NCBI GenBank assembly: GCA_047638695.1
Contig: JBLINY010000067.1
Coordinates: 1-25,042, forward strand
DNA: 25,042 nt
Source: JAHECQ01 sp047638695
GTDB lineage: Bacteria; Actinomycetota; Acidimicrobiia; Acidimicrobiales; SZUA-35
Reading direction: 5' to 3'
Shown: piece by piece, positions 24,321-25,042 of the stretch
Position numbering within the stretch: position 1 is the stretch's first letter
How the letters are laid out: every line of letters starts with the position of its first letter
Notes under the pieces: generated by a model
Database searches by the model: none
Told to the model about the DNA's origin: nothing
Seen by the model: only the letters and a program-made list of their open reading frames with translations
Program-made: the position numbers and the translations under genes

Positions 24321-25042
24321 GTATTGGAAGACGACTGCGGGAGACCGCTCCACTCGTTGGCGGACCAACGGCAACCAGCGCCATGTTCACCGAACGACCG
24401 TCAACAAGCGATCAGCACAGGGTCAACGACCCCCTGGCCAAGTTGAAGCAACGAGCCCACGAGGCCCTCTTCGCTCGCCTCGGCCAGCGGCTGTTCGACT
24501 CGTCTCTGGACGAACAACAGCTCCATACCTACGTTGTCCAAGAACTCGACGCCGTTCTTGAGGGTGAACTGAACGAACTCACCACCGACGAGCGGCACCA
24601 ATTGGTGCAAGCCGTTAGCGCTGACATTCTCGGTCTCGGGCCCATCGAGGTTTTCATGGCCGATCCAACGGTCACCGAGGTGATGGTGAACGGCGACGAC
24701 TCGATTTATGTCGAACGAGGCGGACGCCTCTACCTGACCGAGTCGCGTTTCACCTCGGTCGAGCATCTACGACAGGTCATCGAGCGCATCGTTTCTGCCG
24801 TCGGTCGACGCATCGATGAGTCATCGCCACTAGTCGATGCCCGATTGCCCGACGGGTCTCGCGTCAACGCCGTGATTCCGCCCTTGGCCGTCGATGGCCC
24901 TCAGTTGACCATACGGAAGTTCGCTCGCCATGGTTTCTCCGCCAGCGATCTCGTGGCCATGGGCTCGCTGTCCGAGCTGTCCTCAGACTTTCTTGACGCC
25001 TGCGTACGGGGCAAACGAAACATCCTCATCAGCGGGGGAACA
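24317..25042 (+). CDS. cpaF: Tad secretion ATPase CpaF/TadA (3' end outside window)
   Basis: The first 242 residues are present and the frame is open at the right edge. After a variable N-terminus come the all-alpha domain (QQLHTYVVQELDAVLEGEL) and the CpaF N-domain: ADILGLGPIEVFMADPTVTEVMVNGDD, YVERGGRLYLTESRF, RRIDESSPLVDARLPDGSRVNAVIPPLAVDGP, LTIRKFA. The window stops inside the Walker A region (NILISGGT). The protein powers pilin export and assembly. The ATG overlaps the cpaE stop by 4 bases. Confidence 0.95.
   Translation, partial: MSIGRRLRETAPLVGGPTATSAMFTERPSTSDQHRVNDPLAKLKQRAHEALFARLGQRLFDSSLDEQQLHTYVVQELDAVLEGELNELTTDERHQLVQAVSADILGLGPIEVFMADPTVTEVMVNGDDSIYVERGGRLYLTESRFTSVEHLRQVIERIVSAVGRRIDESSPLVDARLPDGSRVNAVIPPLAVDGPQLTIRKFARHGFSASDLVAMGSLSELSSDFLDACVRGKRNILISGGT

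Overview
The window looks like a chromosomal segment of a high-GC actinobacterium. I infer an uncultured member of Acidimicrobiia or a relative, because of an LLM-class F420-type oxidoreductase, a SEC-C methionine aminopeptidase, tandem CrcB fluoride channels, an isobutyryl-CoA-mutase-like B12 enzyme and many start codons lying 5-8 nt after a -10-like hexamer. No rRNA, tRNA, CRISPR array, insertion sequence or phage module was seen. Two genes are cut by the window edges: an amidohydrolase on the left and cpaF on the right.

The most important locus is 4403-5881 (minus strand). Naive ORF calling gives two unrelated-looking fragments with a 195-base hole between them. They lie in the same frame, and the hole is open and conserved-looking except for two TGA codons nine codons apart (5251-5249 and 5224-5222). 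The joined 492-residue product resembles the linalool dehydratase/isomerase (LDI) family. The two TGAs fall where that family has its pair of active-site cysteines, also nine residues apart (Cys171/Cys180 in LinD, recalled). A GCCUC-GGUCU-GAGGC hairpin sits after the second TGA, with GGUCU starting 18 nt downstream, the spacing I recall for the E. coli fdhF SECIS. The best reading is an undescribed selenoprotein with selenocysteine at both catalytic positions.

Layout: 1-2059 (minus) holds a Tat-exported amidohydrolase lacking its HxH metal motif and a conserved hypothetical gene. 2192-4406 is a nucleotide cluster (purK, upp, cdd). 4403-5881 is the LDI-like gene, divergent from an LLM oxidoreductase (5983-6813). 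6892-8705 holds a HAD phosphatase and a divergent adenosine deaminase. 8702-11091 is an ABC exporter pair, followed by a YqgE/AlgH protein. 11828-13937 has a B12-dependent acyl-CoA mutase large subunit and its B12-binding small subunit, facing each other. 13998-17870 carries methionine aminopeptidase, a TauE/SafE transporter, a membrane protein with a 15-bp minisatellite tail and a monoglyceride-lipase-like hydrolase. 17921-18606 is a CrcB pair. 18609-21034 carries a lipoprotein, an HTTM-like membrane protein and a small membrane protein.

From about 21077 to the right edge lies a Flp/Tad pilus region (TadG-like remnant, cpaB, cpaE/tadZ, cpaF/tadA), with the last three translationally coupled. 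Its left border is a head-to-head junction near 21555-21562 where a LuxR-type response regulator and the TadG-like gene have both lost their 5' ends. This is either a real deletion or an assembly join. No stretch over 300 bases is without a gene once the recoded LDI-like gene is accepted.
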